In this document: positions 63,927 through 64,000 of the stretch, in pieces | Numbering within the stretch: the first letter of the stretch is position 1 | How the letters are laid out: the number at the start of each line of letters is the position of its first letter | Assembly: GCA_938003765.1 (NCBI GenBank) | Contig: CALKYE010000166.1 | Coordinates: forward strand, 62,001-126,000 | DNA length: 64,000 bases | Direction of reading: 5' to 3' | Source of the DNA: an uncultured Planctomycetia bacterium | Lineage (GTDB): Bacteria > Planctomycetota > UBA1135 > GCA-002686595 | Program-made: the position numbers and the translations under genes | Notes under the pieces: generated by a model | What the model saw: the letters and a program-made list of their open reading frames with translations, nothing else | The model's database searches: none | Told to the model about the DNA's origin: nothing

Positions 63927-64000
63927 ATGAAACGAATCAAGGGGAGTCGACGGGGGCGGCGCGCTGGCATGGCGATGCTGTACGCCGTGTTCGGCGTGTT
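63927..64000 (+). CDS. Start of a third prepilin-like gene, partial
   Basis: The first 24 codons before the right edge: a very basic leader (KRIKGSRRGRR) followed by AGMAMLYAVFGV, consistent with a class III leader cut after Gly. Position 5 would be Tyr instead of Glu, as in PilX/GspK-type tip proteins that lack Glu5. TGGAG lies just upstream of the ATG. Too short for firm assignment. Confidence 0.6.
   Translation, partial: MKRIKGSRRGRRAGMAMLYAVFGV

Overview
The window is high-GC bacterial chromosome, gene-dense on both strands, with no rRNA, tRNA, transposase or CRISPR array that I could see. The mix points to the phylum Planctomycetota: ECF sigma factors beside anti-sigma, PP2C and TPR-kinase genes, very large secreted proteins sharing a cysteine-bearing C-terminal module, prepilin-like proteins, and many genes without a clear Shine-Dalgarno. 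This placement is inference from gene content; Myxococcota-like lineages are the main alternative.

Layout. 1-5817 (minus): respiratory complex I genes nuoA-B-C-D-E-F-G, with nuoG running off the left edge. 6192-9296 (minus): a von Willebrand A protein and a five-heme cytochrome c. 9574-15329 (plus): a regulatory block with a soluble chemoreceptor-like protein, CheR, a STAS anti-anti-sigma factor, a receiver/PP2C/HATPase fusion, an ECF sigma factor and its membrane anti-sigma factor. 15471-18788 is the first of four giant subtilisin-family (S8) exoproteases; the others are at 24497-28138, 30552-34166 and 34391-38182. Between them lie a beta-CASP metallo-beta-lactamase protein, a second ECF sigma factor, a divergent Ser/Thr kinase with a small satellite protein, and a DUF2157/GDYXXLXY membrane pair.

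38295-42168 (minus) holds two more exported proteins, a beta-helix lipoprotein and a protein made of four tandem Ig-like repeats. 42473-51889 (plus) is a tightly overlapped six-gene operon: three glycosyltransferases, a fused ABC exporter, a protein with two aminoglycoside-phosphotransferase-like kinase domains, and an outer-membrane beta-barrel resembling alginate export porins. I read it as a glycan or glycoconjugate synthesis-and-export system and regard it as the best candidate for something undescribed. It is followed by a Ca-binding-repeat lipoprotein overlapping a class IV aminotransferase gene.

55186-57711 (minus) is a zinc metalloprotease with the same C-terminal module as the S8 proteases. 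57833-59751 (minus) holds glycerophosphodiesterase and a short glycerol-3-phosphate dehydrogenase. 59841-62484 (plus) is xylA-xylB. From 62672 to the right edge a prepilin/pseudopilin cluster begins.

Overall the window combines respiration and sugar catabolism with a heavy investment in extracellular proteolysis and cell-surface polysaccharide. Genes within operons are repeatedly joined by 1- or 4-base start/stop overlaps, and gene ends are marked by very strong GC hairpins without T tracts.
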